Of a DNA stretch of 64,000 nucleotides, positions 14,001 to 24,993 are shown one piece after another. Both the position numbers and the translations under genes were made by a program. The stretch's first letter is position 1. Each line of letters opens with the position of its first letter. A model generated the notes under the pieces. It had not been told where the DNA came from, did not search any database, and saw nothing but the letters and a program-made list of their open reading frames with translations. The stretch comes from Diploscapter coronatus (taxonomy: Eukaryota > Nematoda > Chromadorea > Rhabditida > Rhabditidae): positions 22,839,201-22,903,200 of the forward strand of contig OZ038422.1 in the NCBI GenBank assembly GCA_964036155.1, given 5' to 3'.

Positions 14001-14489
14001 TCCTCCAGAAGCTGACTCACATTTGGCAGAGAGAAGCACTCGTCAAAAAGCTGGGATTCTGAATTTAATTTATAATTTGTTTATTGAAAATGAATTTTAA
14101 AACACCCCTCTAAGACATGATATTTTCAAGGCATGCAACAGTAGAACTAGTTGGAAATGATTGATGCCAGAGTAAAAGTGAAATCTCTTCATATTATAGT
14201 ACAAATCTACTTCAAACTAATATTTTGGCTGCGTAAGCTTTCCTCCCAAATGCTATCTTTTCTAGCGTTTTGGGAAGAAAGTTTACGCAGTCATTTTTTC
14301 TATAGTTCTGATTTAATTATTTTTAGAAGATTCCTTTCATGTCTTTTTTAAACGAAGTGGCTGAATTTGAAAATGTCTACCTGCATCTTCATTTTTCAAA
14401 GTTGGTTGTGCCATTTGCCTGGCAGACGACGCCTTCAGTTCAGAGAACAGCTCGTCCGAATCAATCACCACTTTCTTTCGGGAGGCCAT
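11084..14489 (-). CDS. Uncharacterised helical protein, 12 exons (possible FAM178/SLF2 relative)
   Basis: I do not recognise this protein with certainty. Model: complement(join(11084..11191, 11281..11421, 11544..11627, 11862..11998, 12173..12242, 12289..12441, 12810..12968, 13235..13299, 13380..13496, 13673..13836, 13959..14058, 14381..14489)), 468 residues, all phases consistent. The first 150 residues are charged and look partly disordered (start MASRKKVVIDSDELFSELK; later a Lys/Ser/Glu-rich linker). The rest is Leu-rich and helical, like a HEAT-type or FAM178-type domain (LIEHALIRP, ISRVLTIYGGLSLSRL, ERSFLLYAVLKITRNMP, CCIHDSLCLLLLVSVLIHF). It is rich in Cys for an intracellular protein. 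The overall layout, basic/acidic N-terminus then an all-helical domain, resembles SLF2/FAM178 of the SMC5-SMC6 pathway, but that is only a guess. The intron after 11862 needs a GC donor (AAG/GCTAG) to stay in frame, which is the weakest junction. Confidence 0.72.
14229..14290. repeat. Near-perfect 28-bp-stem hairpin in an intron
   Basis: Left arm CTGCGTAAGCTTTCCTCCCA and onward pairs with the right arm ending TTTGGGAAGAAAGTTTACGC AG, with a loop of about 7 bases (TCTTTTC). The size and pairing resemble a microRNA precursor or a tiny foldback element. A related hairpin sits at 56636-56703. It lies inside the first intron of the minus-strand gene 11084-14489. Confidence 0.55.
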
Positions 14490-15639
14490 CTCCGATTCTT
14501 GCCCAGATCTAGACTTTTTAATTTAAAAAATTAGAACGATAAAAAGTCTAAAGATAAGGCTTTGTTATTTGAAACTAAAAAATTCCTGAATTTACCGATC
14601 GAAAAATCTCGATCAATAACTTCAGACATCCAAAAATAAAATTTCACGCAAATAAAATCAATGTTAGAGATATAAAATGCTGTCAAAGCATAAAACTATT
14701 CTTTAAAAAAATTCATCTAAAATTTCAAATTGTTTATTTTCTTTACGACCACGATTCGTGAAAATGAAATAATAAGTCAGAAATGGAAGAAAATGCGTAT
14801 TTTACTCGAAAAGGTAAAATCAAATCGAAAGGTGAAATGATAAGAGATAGAAGAATAGATAGTGGCAATGCACATTTGCTAGGAAAGATGAGACAACTGA
14901 TCAGATTTGATGTTGTTTTTAGGCAAAAAACAAACCGAGTTTTGACGACAAGAACGAAATGGCCAATTTGACGGATCTCAACGGGGAGGTTAGGGGATTT
15001 TTGGCATAGAATATCCTTGAATAGAAAAAGTATTATCTTCAAATGAATAAATCTTCATTTATCCCATATTCAAAATTTTCTTCGGAAAATGATAAACGAT
15101 AAAAATAAGGCAAAATAAGAATAGAGCACTATCTCTAAAAGAACCAGTTGATAAGATAATTACTTCCTCAGCACGATACCTTACTATGGAGTACAGCTGA
15201 AACTAGGCTCTATAAAATCTACTTTCCTGGATAAAAGAAATCTTTTTCATAAATAAAATTTGTACTTTACACTAGAACTAATCGAAAAAGATCGAATAAA
15301 ATTAGCGAAATCGTGTTTATTTGTTTCATTTGAAACTAGCTAATGGATGAAAATGGATAAAAGTTGCCATTTTAAAATTTCTCAATTAAAAAAAATAAAA
15401 TTGAAAATTGAGACGAACTTTCGACAAATTTCTCCGAGAATTCTGCTGTCGCATTTTCTAGAAAACTTGGCAGAAAATTGTGAGGTTTTGTTCTACTTGA
15501 AACAATTCATCATTAAAGTGTAAATTTTGAAAATAAAATTTGACTTGAATTTTGAATTTCAGATTTCTGTAAATAGCGTGGAAAAGTTGAAAGTCCTCAC
15601 ATTTTGCAAAGTTGTTTCCAGAATTGAGCATACAATGGA
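14490..15639. other. Intergenic region between two minus-strand genes
   Basis: About 1.15 kb between the SUCLG1 stop and the start codon of the downstream minus-strand gene. AT-rich, with no supported exon. A possible TCTAG acceptor lies about 20 bases before the downstream gene's ATG. The distance is long for a nematode operon, so co-transcription is not suggested. Confidence 0.45.
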
Positions 15640-18583
15640 TTAGACGTTACTGAGGAGTTCTTTGGCGATGGTAATGCCGAGTTTGGCAGGCGAATCGGTC
15701 ACAACCACTCCGGCTGACTTCAGGGCCTCAATCTTGTCTCCGGCCGTGCCTTTGCCTCCAGAAATGATCGCACCTGAATAAGTGAATAAGAAAGAAGCAT
15801 TCTTATATAGCAGAGAAAATATTCAAGTTTTTTTTTTATATATGGGTTAAGGTACTTTGCAAAGAATGAGTGGCTATAGAAATCGAAGAATATGAATAGT
15901 AAATTTAGTCTAATTTTTACAACCAAATGTATTAGATTAAGAAAAGTCTGAGAAGTTACAATACATCTGTTTCCATGAATTTCCTATCTATAGAGGCGAA
16001 AAGAAGAGCTCAGAACTAAAAAGATCGAAATCTTACCAATAACCAATAATTTGTCAATTTCTTTTCACGTTTTTGATCAGCAAAAACCCTATATTAGCCT
16101 CTGTATAATATTTGAAAAACTTACCGGCGTGTCCCATTCTGCGTCCGGGAGGAGCTGTCAGACCCGCGATGAACGAAACTACGGGCTTCGCTGATTTTCC
16201 CTTCAAGTAGAATTCAATCATACTCGGGAGAAAATAAACCAAAATCTCACGCTATTGTTATCCTTGAGGAATTGAGCAGCCTCCTCCTCGGCAGATCCAC
16301 CGATTTCTCCGATCAAAATGATGCCTGGAATAATAAATCATCAATTTATTATTATTTAAATACTTGGTTGTATCTCTATGAAAATAAATTTGCTAATAAA
16401 AGTAGAAAATGTAAAGATTTCATTATAAATTGACAGACTTGAATGAACTACTGATACAAATTACTTTGAAGTGCAATAATTCTCTTGATGATAGTTTTTG
16501 TGACAAGTCAGATCCCATCTAGCGACTTATTATTTCCGAACGTACTTTGAAAACGAACCTTTAGTTTCATTATCCTCGAGGAAGACCCTTAGACAGTCGA
16601 TGAAATTGGTTCCATTAAAGGGGTCGCCTCCGATGCCGACGCAGAGCGTCTGGCCCAGGCCTGTCAGCGTCGTTTGGTGCACTGCTTCGTAGGTCAACGT
16701 GCCGGAGCGGGACACTACTCCCACAATTCCCTATAAAATGATATCTTATTTTTGATTCTTGCAAAGCAAAAAGTAATGCAGAATTCAATGATTTTTGATA
16801 AAATTAATGAACCTGAAAGAAATTAGTGGAAAAGTTTGCAAAACTGAGAAAGGGTATTCATACCCTCTTGTGAATGTGTCCAGGCATGATGCCGATTTTG
16901 CACTGTTCAGCCGAGATGATTCCAGGACAATTAGGTCCCACCAATCGGGTCTTGTTCTGCTTCACCAGACGACTTTTCACACGCACCATGTCCTGAAAAT
17001 TAGAGGTTAAGAATACGTTTTCTCAAAATTCAAATGTTTCGTTTTTCTCCTATATTTGTTAAGAACAAAATAAAATTGTGAATTAGTTTTTTTCCAGAAT
17101 TTTTACAAATGCAAAAGTTGAAGTAGCGTTTTGCTTCAAAAGACTTGTCATAAAGGTTCCCCCCTTTTTTCTTGAAAGAGCTCTAATAATATGCCATTAT
17201 AAAGAATGAGAGACTTTCGAATAAACCTTTTGAATGAGTAAATAAGATTCCTACATGTTGTGGAATGCCCTCAGTGATGCAGACGACGAGGGGAATCTCC
17301 GCATCGATGGCCTCGTCGATGGCAGCTGCAGCTCCTCCAGCAGGAACGTAAATTACTGAGGCATCTGCGCCCGTCTTCTCGCGGGCCTGCAAAATCAACC
17401 ATAAGCAGTAGAATTAGGAAATTTCGAACCGCAGTTAATCGCATGAAAAAGGACAGTATGCGTTATCGCGAGACGAAAAGAAGACATTTTCTTTTTTCTC
17501 TCGATTAGGCATACCATTTCGTCTCATAAAGGCAACAATCAAGCTTTTTCCCTCAAAATTAATTTTAAAAATAATAAAATGCCTCTAAAATATCTCTTAT
17601 AGCAATTCCAGAAAATGGAATAAAGAAAAGTTTAAAACAAAATTGTAACCTGTTTGACATCCCTGAAGACGGGCAGTCCCATGTGAGTGCTGCCCTCCTT
17701 CTTCGCATTCACTCCGCCGACCACTTTCGTCCCGTATTCAAGCATCTGCTTTCCATGGAAACTACCCTAAATCCAGACACATTTTATTTACAAATCGATG
17801 GTTTCAATTTGAAAATGTGCGAATTCCCTGTTTCTCTGCTTTCATTTGGACATGAAGGAAAGATAAGCGCCACTTTAAAAAACCGAATGAAATATCAGAT
17901 TTCATTTTGATGAAAATGCTCAAGAAAACAATTTTAAAGGAAGGATTTTAATAAATTCTACTCATTTCTACCAATTTGCCTTCTTCAAATTATAAACCCT
18001 GCCTGCTTTCCAGTGAATCCCTGGATGATGACTTTGGTGTTATTGTTGATTCGCAGATTGTTGTACGTGTCTGCATACGACGAGGCGCAGCGAGAGCCTA
18101 CAAATTCACTCTTCAATTTTCCTCTTCGAAATGCCAATTAGAAAACCTCAAGAGAATAGTCGCACAAAATCAACTATTCAAGAAACAAAGTGCTTTACAG
18201 CTTTACTTTCTCAAAATTATTGTGGACGTTCGATTAATTGATGAAAATAAAAAATAACATTTCATACGGGCAAAAATGAACACGTGCATTGTTGCAGATC
18301 CTCTTTTCTCAACTCCTTCTATTACCAAATCTGTGAGGCAATATGCATGTTCGTAATGCACACCTGTATATTTTATGCGTGCAGAAAAGGCATTATTTCC
18401 CATGTTGATTGAATTATCGAACTTCGACAATAGGTAAAAAGGAAAATGACAATTGTCAAATAATTGTTTCTGACAAAAATATTTTATCTCGGCATGATAG
18501 ATTACTATTTTCAAAATAAAATTCACAAAATAAAACCAACCGAGTTGAACGACGGCGAACCGGAGTCGACTGGAAGCGAGCAT
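15640..18583 (-). CDS. SUCLG1: Succinyl-CoA ligase (ADP/GDP-forming) alpha subunit, mitochondrial
   Basis: TCA-cycle enzyme subunit that makes succinate and ATP or GTP from succinyl-CoA in the mitochondrial matrix, together with a beta subunit not present here. Model: complement(join(15640..15773, 16125..16200, 16251..16324, 16559..16730, 16864..16992, 17255..17386, 17650..17766, 18003..18097, 18541..18583)), 323 residues, close to the usual animal length. The N-terminus [20 protein letters not shown] is a basic mitochondrial targeting sequence. The CoA-binding Rossmann part is seen in [20 protein letters not shown] and [15 protein letters not shown]; the ligase part in [31 protein letters not shown] and [14 protein letters not shown]. 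The catalytic phosphohistidine is in [19 protein letters not shown]. Intron 2 (17767-18002) begins with GC rather than GT, which keeps the GKQ-GSF junction in frame. A TTTCAG 40 bases upstream of the ATG could be a spliced-leader site. Confidence 0.96.
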
Positions 18584-20429
18584 TTATGGTCTCTCGAATG
18601 CCTTGACAATGAGGATTGCCTAACTGAAATGAAATAATGCAATTTATGAAATATAAATGATAAAACTAAAAAGAACATTTTTGAAAAGTTAAAATCGGAA
18701 CGAAATTTCCGACACATCCATAATCCGAAAGTTCAAAAGACCATCAAATGAGATGATAAAATGGAATTTCGGATAAAAATTGACAGGATCGAATCGATAG
18801 ATTGACAAACAAAATAGCAATGACAAGTAACAGGAAATACGGATGCACTTTGCTATGTGCTTGATATTGCCAACTGATAATGTGATTGCGATAAGATGCA
18901 CTGCATTCCACCGTTATAAGTTAGAGAAAAGAGACTAAAAGAGAAGAAAAATGAGCATTGTAGGAATTGTAGGTATGGCCCAATTGTGACAGGACCAAAT
19001 CTTACAATTGCAGATCTTACACCTTTTTCGGCACAAAATGTTTCTTTTTTTCGATTTTTGGGTAACTAATTAGGGCAATTATCGTTAATTATCCATTATC
19101 TTAATCTAGAAAATGATTTGAGGTTATATCCACCCGATTTTCATGAAATTTTTCCACACATCCGCCCAAAAGATTGGATATTTACGTTTCCTACCAAAAT
19201 AGACTTGGAGGCAAAAGCTCGAAATGCCACTACGTCACAAAATTGGAGGATCTGATCAGACCATTAGATTAAGCTAGAAAAATCGAGAAAATTCGGAATC
19301 CTGGGACAAAGAATCGGGAAATTCGACGACGTCAATTTCTTCGATTCGAGCTGTGTTTAGAGACGAAATTGCTCAAGTGCAGAGAAAGAGATTGGCGAAT
19401 TTCGACAGAACTACTTTATTTTGGCTATGACCGATGAAATTTAGTGGATGGGGTACAAGGCTACGCTAGAAAGGGGCCGATAAGGTGATAAGCGATGCAG
19501 AAATGCAGATAGAGGGATGGAGGTCGACAGGACATCGATCTTTGAAAAACGGTGAAATTCTCGGGAAAAAGGATTTTTAAATTTTCACGAGAAATCAGCG
19601 AATTTTTGAAATACAGCAAATTAATCTAAGCGGCCAAAATCACTCAAATTTCTTTACAAGTTTCGTGAAAATTTTGGAAATAACTCGAAACTAAGAGGCA
19701 ATTTCAATTTTTTCAAAAATTCTTCAGCTCGAGAAAGGTCATGGAACTTGAAGGGGTCAAGAAAGGTCTTGTAAGCTTGTAAAAGAAGAGCGAATCTTGG
19801 GCGGATACTAGAGATGACTCTTTTTCTCTTTTCCTGATTGCGTTTCTTTAATTTGCCCCTGCACTCTCTCCCCGGTAAAACAGAGAACCGAAACGAGAGG
19901 GAGTAGAGAGGAAAACGGGGAAAAGAAGAAAAGATAAGCACTCTTTCCGTGTACAACGACAAACGGGCATTGGAGAGCGAAAAACAGACAATGGGCAGAC
20001 ACGCAGGGGATCGATGATTCCAACAGTCAATCAAACCCGAACTCGACTGATCGAAGCAAATCAAATCAGTTGATATTTTACTGCGCTGATAGTAAACTTT
20101 ATCAAAAACACCACAAATCCGTGTTTTTGGAAGAAAAAAGACTTGTCAAATAAAAGTCTAATACGACAAAATAGACTCGTGCTGCTGGATCATGCAAAAA
20201 AATCCGGAAAATAAAAAATAACAAAAAAATAAAAGAAAAAAATCAAGCGAGACGATCAGAAGGGAACAAATTGGACTGTTTGAAATTGTGTAAATGGCGA
20301 GCGCGCGGACTTTTGAATTTTGTCGAATGACCGTTGGCATTTCCATTTTGATCGGTTTTTCGTTAAAAAAATTATCGCCTTTTAGGTTTCGAGTGAATTT
20401 ATTAACTATTTTAGAGACCAAAAAGTGGA
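18584..20429. promoter_or_regulatory. Divergent upstream region of SUCLG1 and the RAP1-like gene
   Basis: About 1.85 kb between two genes transcribed away from each other. No convincing coding exon. There is one open frame on the minus strand (19654-20064), but its composition and lack of splice context do not support a gene. The acceptor CTATTTTAG at 20406-20414 lies 16 bases before the RAP1-like ATG. Confidence 0.4.
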
Positions 20430-23224
20430 ATGATAGGCAGGACCAAGTTCACTCGGGCGGACGACGTCGAAATGCTACGATTCCTCGCCGAGTAGGTCAA
20501 ATTTGTAGAATTTTAAAAAAATTATAAAATCAGAATCAGAAATTTGTGAAGAATTGTAGTAATTCTAAAATATAAATTTACGCTAAAATTTTGTCATATA
20601 AACCAGGAAACAAGGAATTCTGGAATAAAACGCTTGTTTGAATCAAGGCTGGATGAAAGTACAAATTTTGAAAAGCCGAATTTCTTCAGCAGATCCAATT
20701 ATTTCAAAATTGACTACTTTTTGCAAAGTTGGATGATTTCAGTCAGCTGAAGAACGATAATCCGCGAGCGATGAAGCCGAAGGGAAACGAGTTGTGGGGC
20801 GAGTTCATGCAGATCACGAACAACAGGAAGCACACAGAAATGTCCATGCAGACCAGGTCAGCAGTCATCTCTAATTTCCCTTCCAAAATATTATGAGAGA
20901 TAAAAATTCAAAGTAATCGAAAATGGAATAAATCCTAAGATTTTTGAAAAATGAATTTCAAATATTCTAGTTTAAAAAAGCCAGCTCTAATGAAAACAAA
21001 CTATAACCAATTTTTATCTTGTTTCCTGCTTTTATTCAGAGAAAAATCATAAGATAATTGAAAAAAACACTAAAGACAAATGTATCTGCGTGTTTTAGAA
21101 AGAAAAATTGATTTTATAAATTATATTATTCTATCATCCTTGAATTTGCTAGCAATGGTGAAAGTAAGCAATTGCAGAATTCGGAATTATATTCTGCCGA
21201 AGTTGGAGACCTACGACGAGCTTGACCCCGAGGAGCTTGAACTCATCTACACTAAACTGAACATTCCCGTCACAGAAGCTGTCAAGGAAAGGTACTTTTC
21301 AAACTTATTTTCAAAATGCAAGGAGATATGAATCTAAATCCCCTTTTGCTAGTCAAAAATATCGGTCATTTTCCACAACTTATAATTTCTTTTATGCTGA
21401 TTACATAGGCATTGTTTTGTAAGGTTTGAAATGTAGTTCAAATAAAATTACTTTTTTCATACCAAAAATCATTGTTTTAATTTTAAGAATCGAGCAAATT
21501 CATGGCGTAGAAGTTGCCTTGAATTCCAACAAGACTGTTCACCACTTCATCTACAAGGATCCAAGCATGCTATCGTCGAAACTGGGTGATACTTTCTCGA
21601 TCGATGATGGAGATGAAATGGTAAGAATATTTTAGAAATTTAGATTGTCGAATTTTTTATTCATAGAATCATTTTACAAAATCATCAAGAAAACTCAACT
21701 TCAATTAATAGTTATTTCAATTTCAATTTCAACTTGCTAGTTAATTATATACAGGACGCTGTGTGGTCTGAATAAAGCGTAGTCGAATCGGAAGGAGCCG
21801 CGAAAATATCTGAACCGAACCGAGATTTACTATTGAGAATCTTTAATCGAACTGAACCGCGCAAAGTCCTGATTATGCAATTATCTCTAATATGACTGAA
21901 AAATATACGACTCGGAATAATTGAAGATTTGCAGGCAAATGATGCGAATCCTCCTGAAGCGGATATTGATGAAAACTCGATTTTCTCTTCAGTCAGAGCC
22001 GAACCAAACAGCGAAGAATCCGATAGTGAGTATGACTTCGCAATTCAGCCAGAGGTAAGAGTTTACAAAATTATCAAAATTTGAAGGAAAAAAATGAAAA
22101 TGACTTTTGCTGAATGTTCATATCTTGCTCGCTAAACTTTTGTAGATGATAACAGATAATTTGAAATTTTTTCACTTATCTTTCACTTGTTCATTTTTAA
22201 AAAATTATTCTGAAGATTTGTATTATTATCATTAACATAATGATTTTAATCCGAATACGATTTCAATTAAACTACTTTCAGAGGGCCATCAATTCTGTTT
22301 CTAACAGAATGAACAGGCAGGAAGACAGTCCGGATTATGATTGGCAGGAAGCAGACAGACCGTGCACTTCCAAAACCAAGGTGATCAACTGAATTCTTAC
22401 AAATCTGTGATATGAAAATTGACATAGTTCTTTATTCAAAGCTATATAACTAAGAAATGCAAAGTCAGACAAGGCCTAAGTAATTTGTCTTGTCGAATTG
22501 AACAATTTGATATGATTAATGAAATGAAAAATACACTGATTTTCCGAATGGCTTTCTAAAAATGTTGCAATATTTGAGAATTTCTTCAGAATTTTGCGAG
22601 TACCTCTCCTATGAAAGAAGTCAAGCAAGAAGTTGACTCTAACGAAGAAATCTCCGTACAGCGTACTAATTTGCGCGGCCCAAGAAAGGTAATTTACGTT
22701 TCCTTATTTTTACAGCCACTAGATGGTTGTCAATGAGGTTTTCATGTGAAAATTTACACCTTTGCTTTATTGACGAACTCATAGAATTATTTTCTAAACC
22801 CTTTTGCTATTGAAAAATTCGAGCTACATTTGACAATTCTTCCGTTCCTGGAACTTACAAATCATTTTTTTCCTGGAAAATTCAGCTTTCCATTATTTTT
22901 TCTTGATAAACCATCTAAATATCTCATGACCATTGTTTTTGACATTGCACAACGAGTATTTTCTTTCAGCAACCCTCACAAAATGCTACTTCATCGAGGG
23001 AAATGAGGGAATTGAAGACAGAGCCGATGGAAGTCGATGACGAAGTGCAAATTGTGAAGGAGAAAGTGAAGAAGGAAAGGAAGATGAAGGACAGGAATGG
23101 AAAGGCAGCGAGGAGGCCGCCGAATTACCTGCAACAGAGGGAATTTGTAGAGGACCTGAAGCGAGGATACAGGCCCATCGACGACTCTGAAGCCGACAAA
23201 ATCAACTCCATCTTCGAACTGTGA
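20430..23224 (+). CDS. RAP1/TERF2IP-type Myb protein, candidate telomere protein
   Basis: Eight exons: 20430-20491, 20743-20856, 21178-21291, 21488-21620, 21935-22054, 22282-22380, 22590-22688, 22970-23224; 331 residues, every phase consistent. Residues 1-75 form a Rap1-type Myb domain. IGRTKFTRADDVEMLRFLAD matches the human RAP1 start pattern GRxxxTDADDVAIL; then GNELWGEF (human GNALWKAM), then HTEMSMQTRIRNYILPKLE, the DNA-recognition-helix region (human HSWQSLKDRYLKHL). RAP1 proteins sit in telomere complexes and also regulate genes. Residues 80-150 are a second folded stretch (PEELELIYTKLNIPVTEAVK). The rest is acidic, Ser/Glu-rich, with two candidate SUMO sites (LKTEPMEV, VKQEVDS) and a basic patch KKERKMKDRNGKAARRPP that may be a nuclear signal. 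I see neither the N-terminal BRCT nor a clear RCT domain. C. elegans TEBP proteins have RAP1-like Myb domains, so this may be their counterpart. Telomere binding is inferred. Confidence 0.82.
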
Positions 23225-23530
23225 ATGATCGTTTCGATTTAAAAGAAATCATTACAGGTATTAAACACTTCTAAACAGGTAATGCTCATTCTTCCTCGAA
23301 ATTATTGGAAAAACGCTCATAACCTAAAAGTCAAAGTATCCTACGTGTTTTATTCTCCTATCTTTACCTCGAAAATTAAGATCATACTCCTATTTTTAAA
23401 ATTCTAACAACAGAAATACACTTCCATACTTCCATTTTACTTCAATGAGTTTGAATTTCATACGGTTTAATGTGGCTTTATCACATTTTTGATAATTCAT
23501 TTTGTCGTTATCATTCACATATTCCGAAAG
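23225..23530. other. 3' flank of the RAP1-like gene
   Basis: About 300 AT-rich bases after the stop. No exon or repeat seen. The direct repeat shared with the downstream peptide gene begins right after it. Confidence 0.35.
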
Positions 23531-23887
23531 TGCTGATCGCACCAATTTTTTCATCGATTTGGAATTTTTAGTGTTGATCTTTCGATCTCTTCGCTGATCA
23601 GAAAACTTTTGTTCAATTTGTCTGATCTAGCGATTTTTTCTTATCATTCTGCTTTTCCATTGTATTACTTGACTTCTGATAAAGGATCAAACCTTGATCT
23701 ACCGTGTCCAAAACCTTGGTTCTTTCTACCGGACAGAGCAGAACACGCTTGCTCTGTTATTTTTGTCTCATTCTGCAAGATGAAATAAACTCTTCAAATG
23801 ATTCGACTAAAGCTCAAGTCAACTTACATAGATGAAAATAGTGCATTTGCTAGCACCGAAGAAAGCAACCGGGCAGGATGAATTCAT
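23531..23887. repeat. Upstream copy of a 360-bp direct repeat (peptide-gene 3' flank)
   Basis: Diverged copy of 24994-25352, beginning AAAGTGCTGATCGCACCAAT and ending in GCAACCGGGCAGGA. Shared strings include GATTTTTTCTTATCAT, GAACACG and GATGAAAATAGTGCATT. In the downstream copy this sequence follows the stop codon of the Cys-rich peptide gene within 25 bases, so this copy is likely the 3' end left from a second peptide gene whose coding part is no longer recognisable. Confidence 0.7.
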
Positions 23888-24099
23888 ATCTTATTTCCGT
23901 GTTCTGCATATGCCTAATAATTTCAAAGAGTTACCTGCGTTCGAAATGCAGTAAGCAGCGAATGTCAGCAGGGAAGAATTGTTGTTTTCCAAATCTCGAA
24001 TCAGAGTTTTATCGGACTACGTGACAAGCAGCGAACAACCGCCAGACAGTTCCTCCTATTCCTCCTAGTATGATCTCTGGATCTGAGTCATCAGGCGCA

Positions 24100-24475
24100 C
24101 GTTTGTTTATTTGATAAACAACAAGCGTCACAACAAATGGTGAACAGCTGCTTGCATCTTATCAAAACCTTTTTTCCTCATGTTGAACCAAAAGGAGTCA
24201 AGTGGCAAGCGATTGACAGCCGCTCGTACTAAAGAACATTCCCCCAAAGATGATATAAAAACGGCTCGTCATTCTCCGATTTTGAGCAGTCGGAGTGACC
24301 AGACTCTCTTCACTCGCCTTTCGCGTGAGAGATGTCTTCGGCCTTTTGTTTATTAAACGTTCAGTTCATCACATTTCTTCATGACTCATCGATTGTTTAT
24401 CAGTCATTCTGCTGAGGGAGGGCTCATCAGGTGTTCATTTGTTTATGCCGCTGGACAGTCGGCTATATAAGCTCA
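24100..24475 (+). promoter_or_regulatory. Promoter of the Cys-rich peptide gene: TATA boxes, GATA and forkhead-like sites
   Basis: TATATAA at 24464-24470 lies 181 bases before the ATG; another, TATAAAA, is at 24254-24260. The region has TGATAA/TTATCA GATA-type sites (for example in ATTTGATAAACAAC and CATCTTATCAAAACC) and four TTGTTTAT strings (near 24107, 24343, 24394 and 24439) close to forkhead sites. In nematodes TGATAA sites mark gut genes and TTGTTTAC-like sites bind DAF-16/PHA-4. Gut or stress-linked expression is an inference. Confidence 0.5.
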
Positions 24476-24650
24476 GGAATAATGACATTCTAGTCGACTC
24501 CTTATTTTTGTTTTAATTGTGTGCGATATTTTGCATTTGTCTTGAATGTTTATAAATGAATACAATATTTTAGGATCTGGCATTTATCTGGACAATTCAA
24601 TTATCGACTTCAGCTTCTGAAACAAAGTCCAACTTCGTTGACTAGCCTTC

Positions 24651-24968
24651 ATGCAGCGCAACATTCTCGTTACCGTGGTCGTATTAGCCACCATTGCTAT
24701 TATGCTTGATGGCGCCCTTGCACAAGATGAGAGCTATGGTAAAGTGGAGTCCGGCCAGGAGAGACGCATTGTCCACGATCAGGAATTGATGGGAGAGGAG
24801 GCTGAGGAACGCGGATTGGAGGATCATCCACGATCCCGACAGAAACGCTGGCTCTGCAACAAGATTACTGGTGACCGCGCCTGTTTCATCCCACCGTTTT
24901 CGTGGCGATGCCAATGTGGAGTGGCAGGTTGCTACGCTGGCAAGTGCACCTGCAACTGGTGCGGTTAG
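24651..24968 (+). CDS. Prepropeptide of an 8-cysteine secreted peptide (defence-peptide-like)
   Basis: Single-exon gene of 105 residues that I cannot assign to a named family. Residues 1-25 are a signal peptide (MQRNILVTVVVLATIAIML, cut after ALA-Q). Residues 26-65 are an acidic propeptide ending in the furin-type site SRQKR. The mature part is about 39 residues, starting WLCNK and ending NWCG. Its cysteines are spaced C-x8-C-x8-C-x-C-x4-C-x4-C-x-C-x2-C. The last Gly could be used for C-terminal amidation. A signal, an acidic pro-region, a dibasic cut and a small basic Cys-knot-like core are the usual design of antimicrobial or defence peptides, and sometimes of venom-like peptides; which one cannot be told from sequence. 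It lies between two direct repeats, which suggests a local duplication history typical of such genes. Confidence 0.8.
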   Translation: MQRNILVTVVVLATIAIMLDGALAQDESYGKVESGQERRIVHDQELMGEEAEERGLEDHPRSRQKRWLCNKITGDRACFIPPFSWRCQCGVAGCYAGKCTCNWCG

Positions 24969-24993
24969 ATCGCAATGGAAAATGAACGAAATT

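Noticed and set aside
19654..20064. Minus-strand open frame of 136 codons in the SUCLG1/RAP1 interval.
   Set aside because: No family likeness, low-complexity Ser/Phe/Arg composition and no splice or start context; reading frames of this size arise by chance.
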